From: Parafilimonas sp.
Lineage (GTDB): Bacteria; Bacteroidota; Bacteroidia; Chitinophagales; Chitinophagaceae
Assembly: GCA_019247895.1 (NCBI GenBank)
Contig: JAFBAF010000253.1
Span: forward strand, 1-47,166
Length of the DNA: 47,166 bases
Direction: 5' to 3'
Shown here piece by piece: positions 25,725-36,400 of the stretch (positions within the stretch are counted from its first letter, which is position 1; each line of letters starts with the position of its first letter). The position numbers and the translations under genes are program-made. The notes beneath the pieces were generated by a model, which was not told where the DNA came from, ran no database searches, and saw only the letters and a program-made list of their open reading frames with translations.

Positions 25725-27629
25725 TTAAGCCGCACCGTTAAACCACTTTTCATACCATAACTGAAACACCAGTATGTTCCAAACTTTTTGATATGTTACG
25801 CGCTTTCCATCCAAATAATCTTTGCTTAGTTTTATAACAGGAGCGTTATTAAATAAGCCAGATTCATTTAATTTTTTCTCGCTTAAATAATACTGGATCT
25901 TTTCTTTCAGTTCATCCTTAAACCAAACAGTTAATGGTGCAATAAAAGGCATCTTCGGCCTGTCCATTAAATGCTGCGGTACATACTTATGAACGATTTG
26001 TTTAAGAATATATTTGTTAGTTTGGTTTCTTATTTTAAGATGCGCCGGTAATTGCGCTACAAATTCTATAATGCGGTGATCGAGCATAGGCTCACGGCCT
26101 TCGAGACCAACAGACATTGTTGCCCTGTCAACCTTCACCAAATTGTTATCAACTAAAAAAGTTTGATAATCTATTGCCAGTAATTTGTTTAATGTATTTA
26201 CATCAGGAAACAAGTTTTTCTCGCTTTCAAAGTTTGTTTTGTAGCCGGCATATTTATGTTTTAAAAAAACGTTGGCCTCATCTTCGGTAATATACTGGCT
26301 GATATATTTCATTGCAGCAGCAGGAGATTTTTCCTGCCATATCTTCTGCATTTTTTTATAACGCGTTGCGAAATTGTATTGCTTATTAAAATAAGGAATG
26401 CTTTCAGGATTGATATAACTCATCATGTTTCCAAAAAGCGACTGAATAAAAGTTGGAACTGCTTCAGTATACTTTATTGACTGGTTGAATTTATTATAAC
26501 CCGCAAACACTTCATCGCCTCCATCTGCGGAGAGAGAAACTTTTACATACCGGCTTGCAAGTTTGCTTACCAAAGCAGTTGGAACAACAGAATTATCAGC
26601 AAAAGGTTCATCGTAAATTTCCGGAAGTTTATGAAAAATGTCTGCAGCGTCGAATGCTGTTACATACCATTCATGATGATCTGTTCCCAAATATTCAGCT
26701 ATTTTTTTTGCCTCAGGTGCTTCATTAAAGGATGCTTCTTTATAGCCGATTGTAAAAGTCTTTAATTTTTCAGTTCTGTTCTTTTGTAAGATAGCTGCAA
26801 CACTCGTGCTATCATAACCGCCACTCAAAAACAAGCCAACAGGTACATCTGCAACCATGCGGTATTCATAAGCTGATATCAATAATCTTTCTACTTCAGC
26901 AATTGCATCATTTTCTGAAATAGATAATGTTGGTTTATTATAGTAATCACAAACATCCCAATATTTAGTTTCTGTAATTCTTTTATCCCCGAGTGATAAT
27001 TTAAGATAATGCGCCGGTTTTAATTTGAAAGTGTTTTTAAAAATTGTATGGGGTGCGGGTATGTAACTATATTGTAAAAAAAGTGAAAGACTATTTACAT
27101 CTATTTCTTTATGAAAATCTGAATGCTTATGCAGGCTTTTTAATTCGGATGCAAATAAGAATGAAGAACCGTTCCAATAATAATATAAAGGCTTTACTCC
27201 TGCCCGGTCTCTGCAAATAGTTATCTCCTGTTTTTCATTATCATACATAACAAAAACAAACATGCCAATGAATTTTTCTACCACTTCAATTCCCCAGCGA
27301 TGAAAGCCTTTCAAAATAACTTCCGAATCTGAAGTTGAATTAAAGCAATAACCTTCCATTATTAATTCATTGCGTATCTCGTTATAATTATATATTTCTC
27401 CGTTAAAGATCATTGAAAGATTTTCAAATTCCATTGGCTGCCTTCCGTTCGCAGAAAGATCAATGATGGATAATCTTCTTTGACCTAAACCAATCAACGC
27501 ATTTTTTGCATCATATACCTCATAGCCGGAATCATTAGGACCTCGATGTGTTAGTGCATCAGTCATTTCATGCAACACTTGTGCAGATGAATTTTTATTG
27601 AAATCGCAAAAGCCTGCTATTCCGCACAT
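25725..27629 (-). CDS. asnB: Asparagine synthase-type glutamine amidotransferase
   Basis: This 634-residue protein has both AsnB domains. The N-terminal glutaminase has the nucleophile C2 (MCGIAGFCDF) plus RRLSIIDLSANGRQP and FNGEIYNYNEIR. The C-terminal ATP-pyrophosphatase domain has the PP-loop FLSGGYDSTSVAAIL and later LSADGGDEVFAGYNKF and GREPMLDHRIIEF. It could make asparagine. However, AsnB homologues embedded in polysaccharide loci often amidate a sugar carboxyl group such as a uronic acid, and the tight packing here (13-base overlap with the upstream GT2 gene, 10 bases before the next GT4) favours that role. The choice between the two is inference. Confidence 0.9.
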   Translation of the reverse strand: MCGIAGFCDFNKNSSAQVLHEMTDALTHRGPNDSGYEVYDAKNALIGLGQRRLSIIDLSANGRQPMEFENLSMIFNGEIYNYNEIRNELIMEGYCFNSTSDSEVILKGFHRWGIEVVEKFIGMFVFVMYDNEKQEITICRDRAGVKPLYYYWNGSSFLFASELKSLHKHSDFHKEIDVNSLSLFLQYSYIPAPHTIFKNTFKLKPAHYLKLSLGDKRITETKYWDVCDYYNKPTLSISENDAIAEVERLLISAYEYRMVADVPVGLFLSGGYDSTSVAAILQKNRTEKLKTFTIGYKEASFNEAPEAKKIAEYLGTDHHEWYVTAFDAADIFHKLPEIYDEPFADNSVVPTALVSKLASRYVKVSLSADGGDEVFAGYNKFNQSIKYTEAVPTFIQSLFGNMMSYINPESIPYFNKQYNFATRYKKMQKIWQEKSPAAAMKYISQYITEDEANVFLKHKYAGYKTNFESEKNLFPDVNTLNKLLAIDYQTFLVDNNLVKVDRATMSVGLEGREPMLDHRIIEFVAQLPAHLKIRNQTNKYILKQIVHKYVPQHLMDRPKMPFIAPLTVWFKDELKEKIQYYLSEKKLNESGLFNNAPVIKLSKDYLDGKRVTYQKVWNILVFQLWYEKWFNGAA

Positions 27630-28531
27630 ACATCAACTTTTTTTAAATTATAATTTGAAAGATTCCAAAACAAACCTTTCCAGAATGCTTTCAAATGGTC
27701 AAGCTCTTTTTTGAATAGAAATTCCAATGTGTTTTTTGGAAGCGTAAAAAAAGAATAATAAAAAGCAAACCCGAGAAACGAAATTCCTTTTACATTTCTG
27801 CGCATGAACAGAATTCTGTTCCTGTTTAAATAGAATGTTTTTAAAACGCTTTTTTTACCAACCGACATTGACTCTTTATGATATATCAGAGATTTATATT
27901 GATAATAAATTCCGTAACCTTTTTTCTTTATTTGTTCGCACCAGTCAAACTCTTCATAATATAAAAAGTATATTTCCGGCATCGGGCCAACATCTTCAAT
28001 CACTTTACGTGAGATCATCATGCCGCCGCCGTGTGCATAATTTGTTCTGGCAATTGCATCATACTGGCCTTCATCTTTTGTTCTGCAGCCGATCATGCTG
28101 TTGCGGCCTGTAAACACATTTACTTCTCTGTATCCTGCAAACTCAATCGTACCGGGCGCATAGTAATAATGAAATTTGGGACTTACCACGCCGGCATCAG
28201 GATAATCTTCAAACACCTCTAATAAACCTTCAATTATTTGCGGTGAAAGCTCAGTATCATTATTTACAAAAAATAAATAATCTCCTTTTGCTGCTTTTAT
28301 TCCAAGATTATTGCCGCCGGCAAAACCAAGGTTTTTTTCTGCCAAAATAATATTGGCCGAAGGAAGTATTTTTTTTAATCTTTCAGTGGGATTTTCGGAC
28401 GAACCATTATCCACAACAATCACTTCTACGTTTGGATAGTCAAGCCAAACTATTGATTTCAGCAAATCTGCCGTAACATTTGTGTTGTTATAATTAACTG
28501 TAATGATTGATATGAGTGGCTTAATTATCAT
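27617..28531 (-). CDS. GT2 family glycosyltransferase (WbbL/rhamnosyltransferase-like)
   Basis: This 304-residue GT-A enzyme has SIITVNYNNTNVTADLL, VEVIVVDNGSSENP, NLGFAGGNNLGIKAA, YLFFVNNDTELSP (the NND corresponds to the DxD metal site) and GGGMMISRKVIEDVG, followed by YEEFDWCEQIKKKGY as the base region. This motif order is that of the WbbL-like rhamnosyltransferase branch, though the sugar is not certain. The C-terminus carries a hydrophobic stretch (FLGFAFYYSFFTLP) that may sit on the membrane. The gene overlaps its neighbours on both sides (11 bases upstream, 13 downstream), indicating translational coupling. Confidence 0.9.
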   Translation of the reverse strand: MIIKPLISIITVNYNNTNVTADLLKSIVWLDYPNVEVIVVDNGSSENPTERLKKILPSANIILAEKNLGFAGGNNLGIKAAKGDYLFFVNNDTELSPQIIEGLLEVFEDYPDAGVVSPKFHYYYAPGTIEFAGYREVNVFTGRNSMIGCRTKDEGQYDAIARTNYAHGGGMMISRKVIEDVGPMPEIYFLYYEEFDWCEQIKKKGYGIYYQYKSLIYHKESMSVGKKSVLKTFYLNRNRILFMRRNVKGISFLGFAFYYSFFTLPKNTLEFLFKKELDHLKAFWKGLFWNLSNYNLKKVDVCAE

Positions 28532-29738
28532 TTGTTGTTTGATAAAGCGGATTGCTTATTTCTGTTTTTGTATGAATGGTATGAATAAAAATATTTTTTG
28601 CTTTTTTAATGCTGAATAAAGATGCCGTCATTAGCAGCATAGCTTTCGGCAATTGTAATACAGCATTAAATGTTTTCTTGTTGATAAAATGCGCAGGCAA
28701 AGCCATTGCAAGTGTTATAAAATATAATATTGTTAAACCTGTAAATGATAAGTAAATGAAAGCATTATTGAAAGCATAACTAATGAGAGTAAATAAAAAT
28801 AATGCGGCGATTAAAAGCACTCTTGGAGGAACAAGATTGTTTAAAACAGCAAGATTAAAATAACTGAAATTACCTTTTACAAGCTGCTTAAAACCTGGAA
28901 TAAAAAATTCTTTCAAATAGGTAAACTGGCTAAGCAACCATCTTTTTCTTTGTTGTTTGAAAGCATTCGGGTTATCAATTTTTTCGTCAAACACCAATGC
29001 CTCGTCCAAAAATTTTATTTTGTGTCCTGCTTCAACAATTTTTAATTGTAAAGGTTTATCGAATCCGCTTACCACAGAAATTTTAGCTAAAACGTTTTTT
29101 ACCATATTGAATTCGAACGCCATTCCTGAACCAATTACAGCAGATGATAAACCAAGCGCATTAGCACCTTTACGAAAAATATGATTATTGATTGCTTCGC
29201 TGCAGCCATCAAGCACAGCAAAATCTGTATTAATATTTTTGGCTACACGCCTGCCTTGTATTGCTTTAGCACCGTTTACGAATTCGTAATTCACTTGGCG
29301 CAAAAAATCTTCTGATAAAATATTATCTGCATCACAAATCAATGCAATATCATAAGGCTTATTAATTTGTTTAAAAGCCTCGTTTAATGATTTTGATTTT
29401 GTGCTGTTTTGAAACGCCACTTCGATAACCTTTACACGCAGCTGTTGCAATTGCTGAATAGTTGAAGGTTGAAATGAATCGGCTATAATATATATATCAT
29501 ACCAAAACTTGGGATAATCTAACTTTAAAAGGTTTTGCGCAGTCGACAAAATAATATTGTCTTCTTTATAAGCAGGAACTAATACAGCTATGCGTTTTAC
29601 GGGTTGTGAGTAATTTAAATTCTTATCGCCTTTCTTTTGCAAAGCGCCGGCAACAGAAAAGATAAAAAAGTACAACACTGAAAGACTGCAGTAAGCTAAT
29701 AATACAAGCAGTATTGTTTTCAAAATAAGATCAAACAT
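28521..29738 (-). CDS. Membrane-bound GT2 glycosyltransferase
   Basis: This 405-residue protein has an N-terminal transmembrane helix (about 5-30), a GT-A domain with IAVLVPAYKEDNIIL, DIALICDADNILSEDFL (DAD metal site), GSGMAFEFNMVKN, and the processive-type motif QQRKRWLLSQF (Q-x-x-RW), then three C-terminal hydrophobic segments (about 285-385). The layout resembles cellulose or hyaluronan synthase-like GT2 enzymes and suggests coupling of synthesis to the membrane. It overlaps the sugar transferase gene upstream by 8 bases and the next GT2 gene by 11 bases. Confidence 0.88.
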   Translation of the reverse strand: MFDLILKTILLVLLAYCSLSVLYFFIFSVAGALQKKGDKNLNYSQPVKRIAVLVPAYKEDNIILSTAQNLLKLDYPKFWYDIYIIADSFQPSTIQQLQQLRVKVIEVAFQNSTKSKSLNEAFKQINKPYDIALICDADNILSEDFLRQVNYEFVNGAKAIQGRRVAKNINTDFAVLDGCSEAINNHIFRKGANALGLSSAVIGSGMAFEFNMVKNVLAKISVVSGFDKPLQLKIVEAGHKIKFLDEALVFDEKIDNPNAFKQQRKRWLLSQFTYLKEFFIPGFKQLVKGNFSYFNLAVLNNLVPPRVLLIAALFLFTLISYAFNNAFIYLSFTGLTILYFITLAMALPAHFINKKTFNAVLQLPKAMLLMTASLFSIKKAKNIFIHTIHTKTEISNPLYQTTNDN

Positions 29739-30846
29739 TATGTTTCTGTATTAATTCTTTTGGAGTTTTAAGCAAAATCTTCAGGTCAAAAAGAAAAGAA
29801 TGTTTATCGGCATAATCAATATCCATATTAATTCTTTCCTGCACAGTAAGATCGTAATTTGATCTTCCTTTCACCTGCCAAAGACCTGTAATACCTGCAG
29901 GCGCAAAAAATCTTTTTGCGGATTTATCAACAGTTATTGTTTTTGCTTCATATAAAGGCAAAGGCCTGTTGCCAACCAAGCTCATATCACCTTTTAAAAC
30001 ATTAAAGAGTTGCGGTAATTCATCCAAACTGGTTTTACGCAAAACTTTTCCTACACGGGTTACTCTTGGGTCATCTTTTAGTTTAAAAAAGAATGACTGT
30101 TGAAAATCCTTGTATTCATTCATATATTGCAGGTCAGCGATCATGCTGTCTGCATTTACAACCATTGTTCTGAATTTGAAGAACGTAAATACTTTGTACC
30201 ATTCTCCGGCGCGCTTTGATCTGTAAAAAACCGGTCCCTTGCTTTCCAACTTTATTGCTATTGAAATCAGAACAATCAATGGAGTTAATACGAGCAAACA
30301 GGTTGCCGAAAGAAGAATATCCAAACTGCGCTTTAAAATGTATTGATGATCTAAAAATCTCTTTTTAGGCACTTCAACATGGTAAGGCATTTTGCCCTGG
30401 TAAAACTTAAACTTCTTTAATATTTTTACTTTTTCCGCCAGATCTGTAACGGAAGTATTGCACGAGATAACATCATCAACACCTTCAACCCGCAGTAAAT
30501 GCAAAGGCTGCGCCTGTTCCTTTAATTGAAGTAAAAGAAAAGGTGTAATTGCCGCTAATTTCTTAGAAGTCAAAAAAGAGCTTATTTCTATAATGCTTTT
30601 CTTGCCAATTTCATAATCGCAAACAACAGCATCAAAGAAATGCTTGGTTGATACATTCAAAATTTGCTTTGCTTCACCAATATTTTGAGCAACTATTACA
30701 TCAACCCCGGTAAAACATATTTCGCCTTTTTCTAAAGCAGTGGATGAAAGGATTAAGAGCAGCCTTAATCTTTGCTTTTGCGGAAAATTTCCACCATGCG
30801 GGGCCTGCGGATTGCTTTTGGTTAGTAAGTTCGGTCGTCTTGTCAT
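29731..30846 (-). CDS. Initiating sugar-phosphate transferase with N-terminal receiver-like domain
   Basis: Residues 165-371 of this 371-residue protein form a bacterial sugar transferase (polyprenyl glycosylphosphotransferase): [17 protein letters not shown] (reentrant membrane helix), [54 protein letters not shown] and [14 protein letters not shown]. It would load the first sugar on undecaprenyl phosphate. Residues 27-148 look like a two-component receiver fold: LRLLLILSS, phosphoacceptor-like D77 in AVVCDYEIG, then TPFLLLQL and GVDDVIS. The usual Lys before Pro is absent (ISCN), and the acidic pair after strand 1 is missing, so it is a degenerate receiver. The gene follows a stand-alone receiver by 5 bases. 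Confidence 0.9.
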   Translation of the reverse strand: MTRRPNLLTKSNPQAPHGGNFPQKQRLRLLLILSSTALEKGEICFTGVDVIVAQNIGEAKQILNVSTKHFFDAVVCDYEIGKKSIIEISSFLTSKKLAAITPFLLLQLKEQAQPLHLLRVEGVDDVISCNTSVTDLAEKVKILKKFKFYQGKMPYHVEVPKKRFLDHQYILKRSLDILLSATCLLVLTPLIVLISIAIKLESKGPVFYRSKRAGEWYKVFTFFKFRTMVVNADSMIADLQYMNEYKDFQQSFFFKLKDDPRVTRVGKVLRKTSLDELPQLFNVLKGDMSLVGNRPLPLYEAKTITVDKSAKRFFAPAGITGLWQVKGRSNYDLTVQERINMDIDYADKHSFLFDLKILLKTPKELIQKHNV

Positions 30847-30851
30847 AACGG

Positions 30852-31238
30852 TTAATTGTTACAAGTTAGTTGTGTAGCCATGTGTTTTATGGTTGCATCT
30901 ACAAGGCTTTTAAGTTCTAACGGGTCGAAAGGTTTGTTTATAATATCAACAGCTGGAAATTCTTTGGAAAATTCATTTGCCGGGGAGCTAGAAACTACAA
31001 TTACAGGAATTCTTTTATATACAGCGCTGGTTAACAAATGTTTAATAAATTCATAACCTGTAATATTTTCCATTAAAAGATCGCTGATTATTAAATCTGG
31101 TGTTATACCACGGTTAAGATAACACATCGCTTCTACGCCGTCGCTCGCTGTAAAAACAATATATTTTTTTTCAAACAGTTTTTTTAACAACAAAACCATT
31201 ACTTCGTCATCATCAACAATAAGTAGCGTATTTTTCAT
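30852..31238 (-). CDS. Stand-alone response-regulator receiver domain
   Basis: This 128-residue protein is a single receiver domain with all key residues: D9-D11 after strand 1 (LLIVDDDEV), phosphoacceptor D53 (LIISDLLMEN), S83 or S84 (VIVVSSSP) and K102 (IINKPFDP). There is no output domain. It is the first gene of the minus-strand polysaccharide operon and lies 5 bases before the sugar transferase that itself carries a degenerate receiver-like domain. It may therefore act by protein contact on that enzyme or as a phosphorelay element, rather than on DNA. No kinase gene is adjacent; the LytS-type kinase lies 23 kb away and has its own partner. Confidence 0.92.
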   Translation of the reverse strand: MKNTLLIVDDDEVMVLLLKKLFEKKYIVFTASDGVEAMCYLNRGITPDLIISDLLMENITGYEFIKHLLTSAVYKRIPVIVVSSSPANEFSKEFPAVDIINKPFDPLELKSLVDATIKHMATQLTCNN

Positions 31239-31413
31239 CGTTATATTTGAGTTTGCTGTTTTTGATTGGTTTATGAGATAAAATTAGTTGTAGTAAATGG
31301 CCTTTATCCTGAAAATTGGTAAACGTTAAAAAAATGCTCGGGAACGCGAAGAAACCATTGGGGTAAATCTATAATAAAATAGGTGAATGAACGATTAAAC
31401 TTAATTTGCGTTT

Positions 31414-32601
31414 ATGTCCGTCTGGAAATGTATCTTTTTTTCATGCATTTTTATTTTTTTATACAACTACTTTGGTTACGCAATTTTAGCTTATTTTATT
31501 AACCTGGTATATCCTAAATTCAAAAAACGAGCCACTACAGATTATTATCCTACAATCTCATTTATTGTAGCGGCTTTTAATGAAGCAGCCATCATTGAAA
31601 AGAAAATTGAAAACTCATTAAAGCTGCATTATCCGCAAGAGAAAGTTGAATTTATTTTTATTACAGACGGCTCAACCGATAATACTCCTGGAATAGTCAG
31701 TCAGTATCCGCAAATTAAGTTACTGCATTCCCCGGAACGAAAGGGGAAATCATCGGCTTTAAACCGGGCAGTAAAATCGGCCGTAAATGATATACTAATA
31801 ATAAACGACGCCAATACTTTTCTAAATACTGATTCATTAAAAAACATAACAAGACATTATAGTGATAATATGACCGGCGGTGTGGCAGGCGAAAAAAGAG
31901 TGGTTGAATCCCCTGATGATAGTGACAATGTAGGTGGTCAGGAAGGTTTATATTGGAAATATGAAGCAGCATTAAAAAAAATTGATTCAGATTTTTATTC
32001 TGTGGTAGGAGCTGCGGGAGAATTATTTTCTGTTCGCAGAGAATTATATGAAGACATACCTGAAGCAACTATTCTTGATGACTTTGTGATATCGCTTAAA
32101 ATAGCAGAGAAAGGTTACAGGATAATTTACGAACCCAAGGCTTATGCAATGGAGTTTGCCTCTGCGTCCCTCGGAGATGAGAAGAAACGGAAAGTTCGGA
32201 TTGCGGCTGGTGGCTTTCAGTCAATATTAATGCTTACCTCGTTGTTTAAATTTTGGAAACATCCAAGACTAACATTTTTGTATATATCCCATCGCGTTTT
32301 GCGCTGGGCCTTAAGTCCGTTTTGTTTAATTTTAATATTTATTTCAAACCTTTTTCTTGCCTTTATAACAAACAATTTCTATTATAATATTTGTTTACTT
32401 TTTCAAATAATTTTTTATTCAATATCTTTTATATCAAATTATATTTCAGTTAATTCTAAATTTAAATTTCTCAAATTTTCCGGATATTTCGTGTTTATGA
32501 ACCTTTCTGTTATTCAGGGTTTTTTCCGATTTATATTTAAACGACAAACAACGAACTGGGAAAAGGCTACGCGCTCCTCCGCTGTAATTAATGTTGAATA
32601 A
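31414..32601 (+). CDS. Membrane-bound GT2 glycosyltransferase (processive-like)
   Basis: This 395-residue protein has an N-terminal membrane helix (about 5-33), then a GT-A domain with SFIVAAFNEAAIIEKKI, FIFITDGSTDNTP, ILIINDANTFL (DAN metal site), VVGAAGELFSVRREL, ILDDFVISLKIAEKGY (base residues) and KRKVRIAAGGFQS at the place of the Q-x-x-RW motif. Three or four hydrophobic segments follow (about 290-370). The shape resembles poly-N-acetylglucosamine or hyaluronan synthase-like GT2 enzymes. It is transcribed away from the operon headed by the stand-alone receiver, from a shared 175-base intergenic region. Confidence 0.88.
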   Translation: MSVWKCIFFSCIFIFLYNYFGYAILAYFINLVYPKFKKRATTDYYPTISFIVAAFNEAAIIEKKIENSLKLHYPQEKVEFIFITDGSTDNTPGIVSQYPQIKLLHSPERKGKSSALNRAVKSAVNDILIINDANTFLNTDSLKNITRHYSDNMTGGVAGEKRVVESPDDSDNVGGQEGLYWKYEAALKKIDSDFYSVVGAAGELFSVRRELYEDIPEATILDDFVISLKIAEKGYRIIYEPKAYAMEFASASLGDEKKRKVRIAAGGFQSILMLTSLFKFWKHPRLTFLYISHRVLRWALSPFCLILIFISNLFLAFITNNFYYNICLLFQIIFYSISFISNYISVNSKFKFLKFSGYFVFMNLSVIQGFFRFIFKRQTTNWEKATRSSAVINVE

Positions 32602-32618
32602 ATAACCGATTTGGTTAT
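32602..32618 (+). terminator. Weak hairpin after the GT2 gene
   Basis: A 6-bp inverted repeat (ATAACC and GGTTAT, loop of 5) starts directly after the stop codon. The T-run follows only after an intervening AGAAAA, so this may be a poor terminator or chance. Confidence 0.25.
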
Positions 32619-32770
32619 AGAAAATTTTTCCTTCTCACTAACATCACTTTCTTTTTTACCGCTTAATAATGAGCAATTACGAAGTAAAATCACCTTCTTG
32701 CCAATACTTTGTCTTTAATAATAAATCCATGCATAATTTGTACGTGCATTACCGGTAATAGAAAAGTTGA

Positions 32771-33356
32771 ATGAAAAAGCTTTACATATTATTTACTGCT
32801 AACTGCATGTGTCTTAGTGTTTTAAGACCATTCTTTGCACAATCTGTTTGGACGCTGCCGCAACAATTTTTTACTAATAAAACGGCTTCAATGAAGAATA
32901 ATTCTACAACTGTTACATCAACACAAATAAATAAAGCAGAGGCAATAGTTGCCTACCCAAATCCATTTATTAAATTTTACAATTTCGTTTTTGCTGATAA
33001 AGAAGATCGCATTCATGCACAATTATTCGATTTAAATGAAGGGTTATTTGTAAAAAAGATTTTGGAAATATTTTAAACGGGGGAGCAAAACCTGGAAATT
33101 CAAAATTGAAAAAAATATTCCTGCTGGCACATATGTATTAAAAGTTATTATGCAAAATTCAAAAACAATTAATTATAAAAAAATTGGCAAAACAGTGACT
33201 GTGAAAAAAAAGTTTCATAATGGCAAACCGTTTCCCAAAAAGCAGAGTATTTTATTAAAGGGTGATAAAACTAATGAAAAAGATGCATCTATCAGTGCAA
33301 AAAAAATGTCATGTAATATAAAGGGGTTTACTTTTAAGATAAACATTGGTTTTTAA
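32771..33356 (+). pseudogene. Frameshifted remnant of a T9SS-secreted protein: signal peptide joined to sorting domain
   Basis: The first frame (32771-33076) gives a signal peptide ending LRPFFAQSV, about 40 linker residues, and the start of a T9SS sorting domain (AIVAYPNPF, HAQLFDLNEG). It then stops early. The rest of the domain (GSKTWKFKI, NIPAGTYVLKVIMQNS) continues in another frame. Removing one A from the A6 run at 33052-33057 joins the two parts and gives a gap-free alignment with the sorting domain of the giant protein downstream. The FAQSV signal end is shared with that protein. A large passenger region that such proteins carry is absent. After the sorting domain the frame runs about 50 residues beyond the normal end, to 33356. 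It could be a decayed paralogue with internal deletion; a sequencing error in the A-run must be excluded. Confidence 0.7.
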
Positions 33357-33496
33357 TGGCAGCATAAACGAAACGGATTGCGTAAAACAGGATTAATTAC
33401 ATTATTTTGCTTAAAGTTTAACCCACTGTTTTGAAAACTAAATTTATTTGACCACCAAATCCCAGATGATTATCTGTGGATTATATCCCATCTGAA

Positions 33497-36400
33497 ATGA
33501 CAAAATGTTACATTTTCTTGCTATTGGGTTGTATATATGCTAACTTTCAAAACACTTTGTTTGCACAGTCAGTATTAGACCCTAATGATCCTATTGTTGA
33601 ATATGATGCAACAAACCCACCGGTACAACCACCCTACGGACAAATAGGTAAATGGGTAAGAACAAAAAGCTTGTCATGGAATTCTGATTCTTATAAGTGT
33701 TACATATATGAAGGTTCATGCTTTCGTCTGAAATTTCCAAAAACATATAATCCAACCGCAAACGATGGTAAAAAATATCCTTTAGCGATACTATTTCATG
33801 GCGCCGGCGAAGCAGGCCCCATCACTGATAACGAATCACAATTATATCATGGTGGGCCCGAGTATAAGAACGCTGTTGACAACGGCAGTTTTGATGGTTA
33901 TGTACTGTTTATGCAAAGCCAGGGCCTTTGGGGCATTACGTCTTATGCAAGAATAATTGATGTTATTAATTACATGATAACTAATAATAAACTTGACCCG
34001 TTCAGAATAAGCGTTAATGGGCTATCTTCAGGAGGGCAGGCAGCGTGGGATATGATTATCAACTATCCTAATTATGTTACTGCATCGTTACCAATGTCAA
34101 GTGTTTCTATTGGTTACAAAGACCCTTCTGTGGTAAATAAGGTTAAGTTTACACCAATGTGGGATTTCCAGGGAGAATTGGATGGATCTCCTGATGTTTC
34201 TACTGCGCAACAGGTAAGAGATGCGATGATAAACGCTGGAGGGAATTATCGTTACACAGAATATCAGAATACGGGTCACAACACATGGGACAGTGCTTTT
34301 ATAGAGCCTGATTTTTTTCCTTTTATGAGCAGAGGATACGCATCTAATCCCTGGCCACTATTCGGCAGAACAGGTTTTTGTCCGGGCAACACAATTAATG
34401 TAACACTTGGCGTTGCACCCGGGTATAACAGTTATCAGTGGAGAAAAGACAGTACGGTAATTCAAGGCGCTACATCAAACACTATTATTGCTACTTCTTT
34501 AGGCACTTACGATGCAAGAGTTTTAAGAGGCTCCATATGGTCTGATTGGTCGCATATTCCTGTTGTATTGCAAATAACACCACCAACGGTAACGCCGCCA
34601 ATACGTGTTTCAGGTTTAATGAGTAATGTACTTATTTCAGGAGACGGCAAAAATTATGTAAATCTGGAAGTGCCTGATAGCGGGTACACAAGTTATACAT
34701 GGAAAAAAGTTGGTAGTGACAGCGTTATTGGTACTCAAAGAATTTATACCGCAACTCAAACTGGTCAGTATATTGTAGCCGTTACTCAGCAATATGGTTG
34801 TTCGAGTATCTATTCACCACCGTTCGCTGTAGTTAATGCTAATGGTTTAAATGCGCCTGATGCTGCTTCAAAACTTACCGCAACAACTTTGTCAAGCACA
34901 GAAATAGTGCTTAACTGGGAAAACAATCCTCATCCATTAAACAATGAAACCTTTTTTGAAATTTACAGAAGCACATCACAAAGCGGAGCTTATAGTTTTA
35001 TTGGTAAAGCACCTGCAGATGTTTTGAAATATGAAGATTCCAAATTATCGCCAGGGCTTAATTATTATTATAAGATAAGAGCAATCAACAATAATGGAGC
35101 CGCTGCAATGTCGAATATTGCAAACGCATCTACACAAGCTGACCAGACTCCTCCATCAGCCCCAGGTAATTTGCGTATAAAATATGCTACTAATTCGTCT
35201 ATAAGTATTATATGGAATCCCTCTACAGATAATGTTGGTGTTGCAAACTATGATATCTATATTAATAATGTAAAAAGTTATACAACATCAGCCGATAGCT
35301 TTATTGTAAATGCATTACAACAGGGCAAACAATATACATTTTATGTAAAAGCAAAAGATTCAAGCAATAATTATTCTGTTCAAAGTAATCTTGCCAGTTC
35401 GCCTGCTGTTTTAAACGGCCTTATGTGGAAATATTATGAGGGTTATTGGGAAGCATTACCAGATTTTAATACATTAAACGCATTAGATGCCGGTGTAACT
35501 CCAAATATTGATCTTAGTGTAAAAAAACGGCTAACCTTGTTTGGCATTTTATGGCAGGGATTTTTAAATGTTCCGGTTACAGGCACATATCGCTTCAGCA
35601 CTACTTCTGACGATGGAAGCCGTGTGTGGCTGAATGCTTATGATCCGTCTATAAAACCGCTTGTTGATAACGATCATGTAAATGCGAAAAAAACTAAGCC
35701 CAGCACAAATATTACCCTGCAAAAAGGATTATATCCAATTTCAATTGCATATTATCAAAACAAGAATGGCAGGGTAATGGAATTAAACTGGACATGCCCT
35801 GCATTATTCGGCGACTCAGCTTCTCACCCAATTGAAGATAAATATTTTGTTAGCAATTATGTTGCGCCCGATTCTGCACCGAAAACACCAACTAATTTAA
35901 CGGCAACTGCGCTTTCATCCAGTGCAGTAAAACTTTCATGGAGTGATAAGAGCAATAATGAAACAGGTTTTCAAATTTACAGGTCTGCAAAAACTGCAAA
36001 CAATTATACAGTAGTTTTCACCACTCAATCAAATATCACTTCTTTTACAGATTCAAATCTTGTTGATGGCGTTAAGTATTATTACTTTATAAATGCCGTG
36101 AATAATTATGGCGCTTCCACATTTACAAGCTCAGTAACGGCAACTACATTAAAATTGCCTTTACCAAAAGCACCAACACTTGTAAAAGCCAAAACGGTAT
36201 CATCTTCTTCTATTCAAATTACATGGAACGATATAGACACAACAGAAACAAATTACCAGGTTTTAAGATCTGTAGTGGATACATTCAATTTTAAGCCTGC
36301 GGCTTTATTACCTGCAAACAGCACTTCATTTACCGATTCTGCTTTATATGGCAACACGAATTATTATTATAAAGTGAATGCGATTCGCGGAACAGCTTCT

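Noticed and set aside
33150-33356. A separate small gene starting with ATG at 33150
   Set aside because: The frame continues upstream without a break into the missing half of the T9SS sorting domain, so it is the shifted tail of the remnant that begins at 32771.
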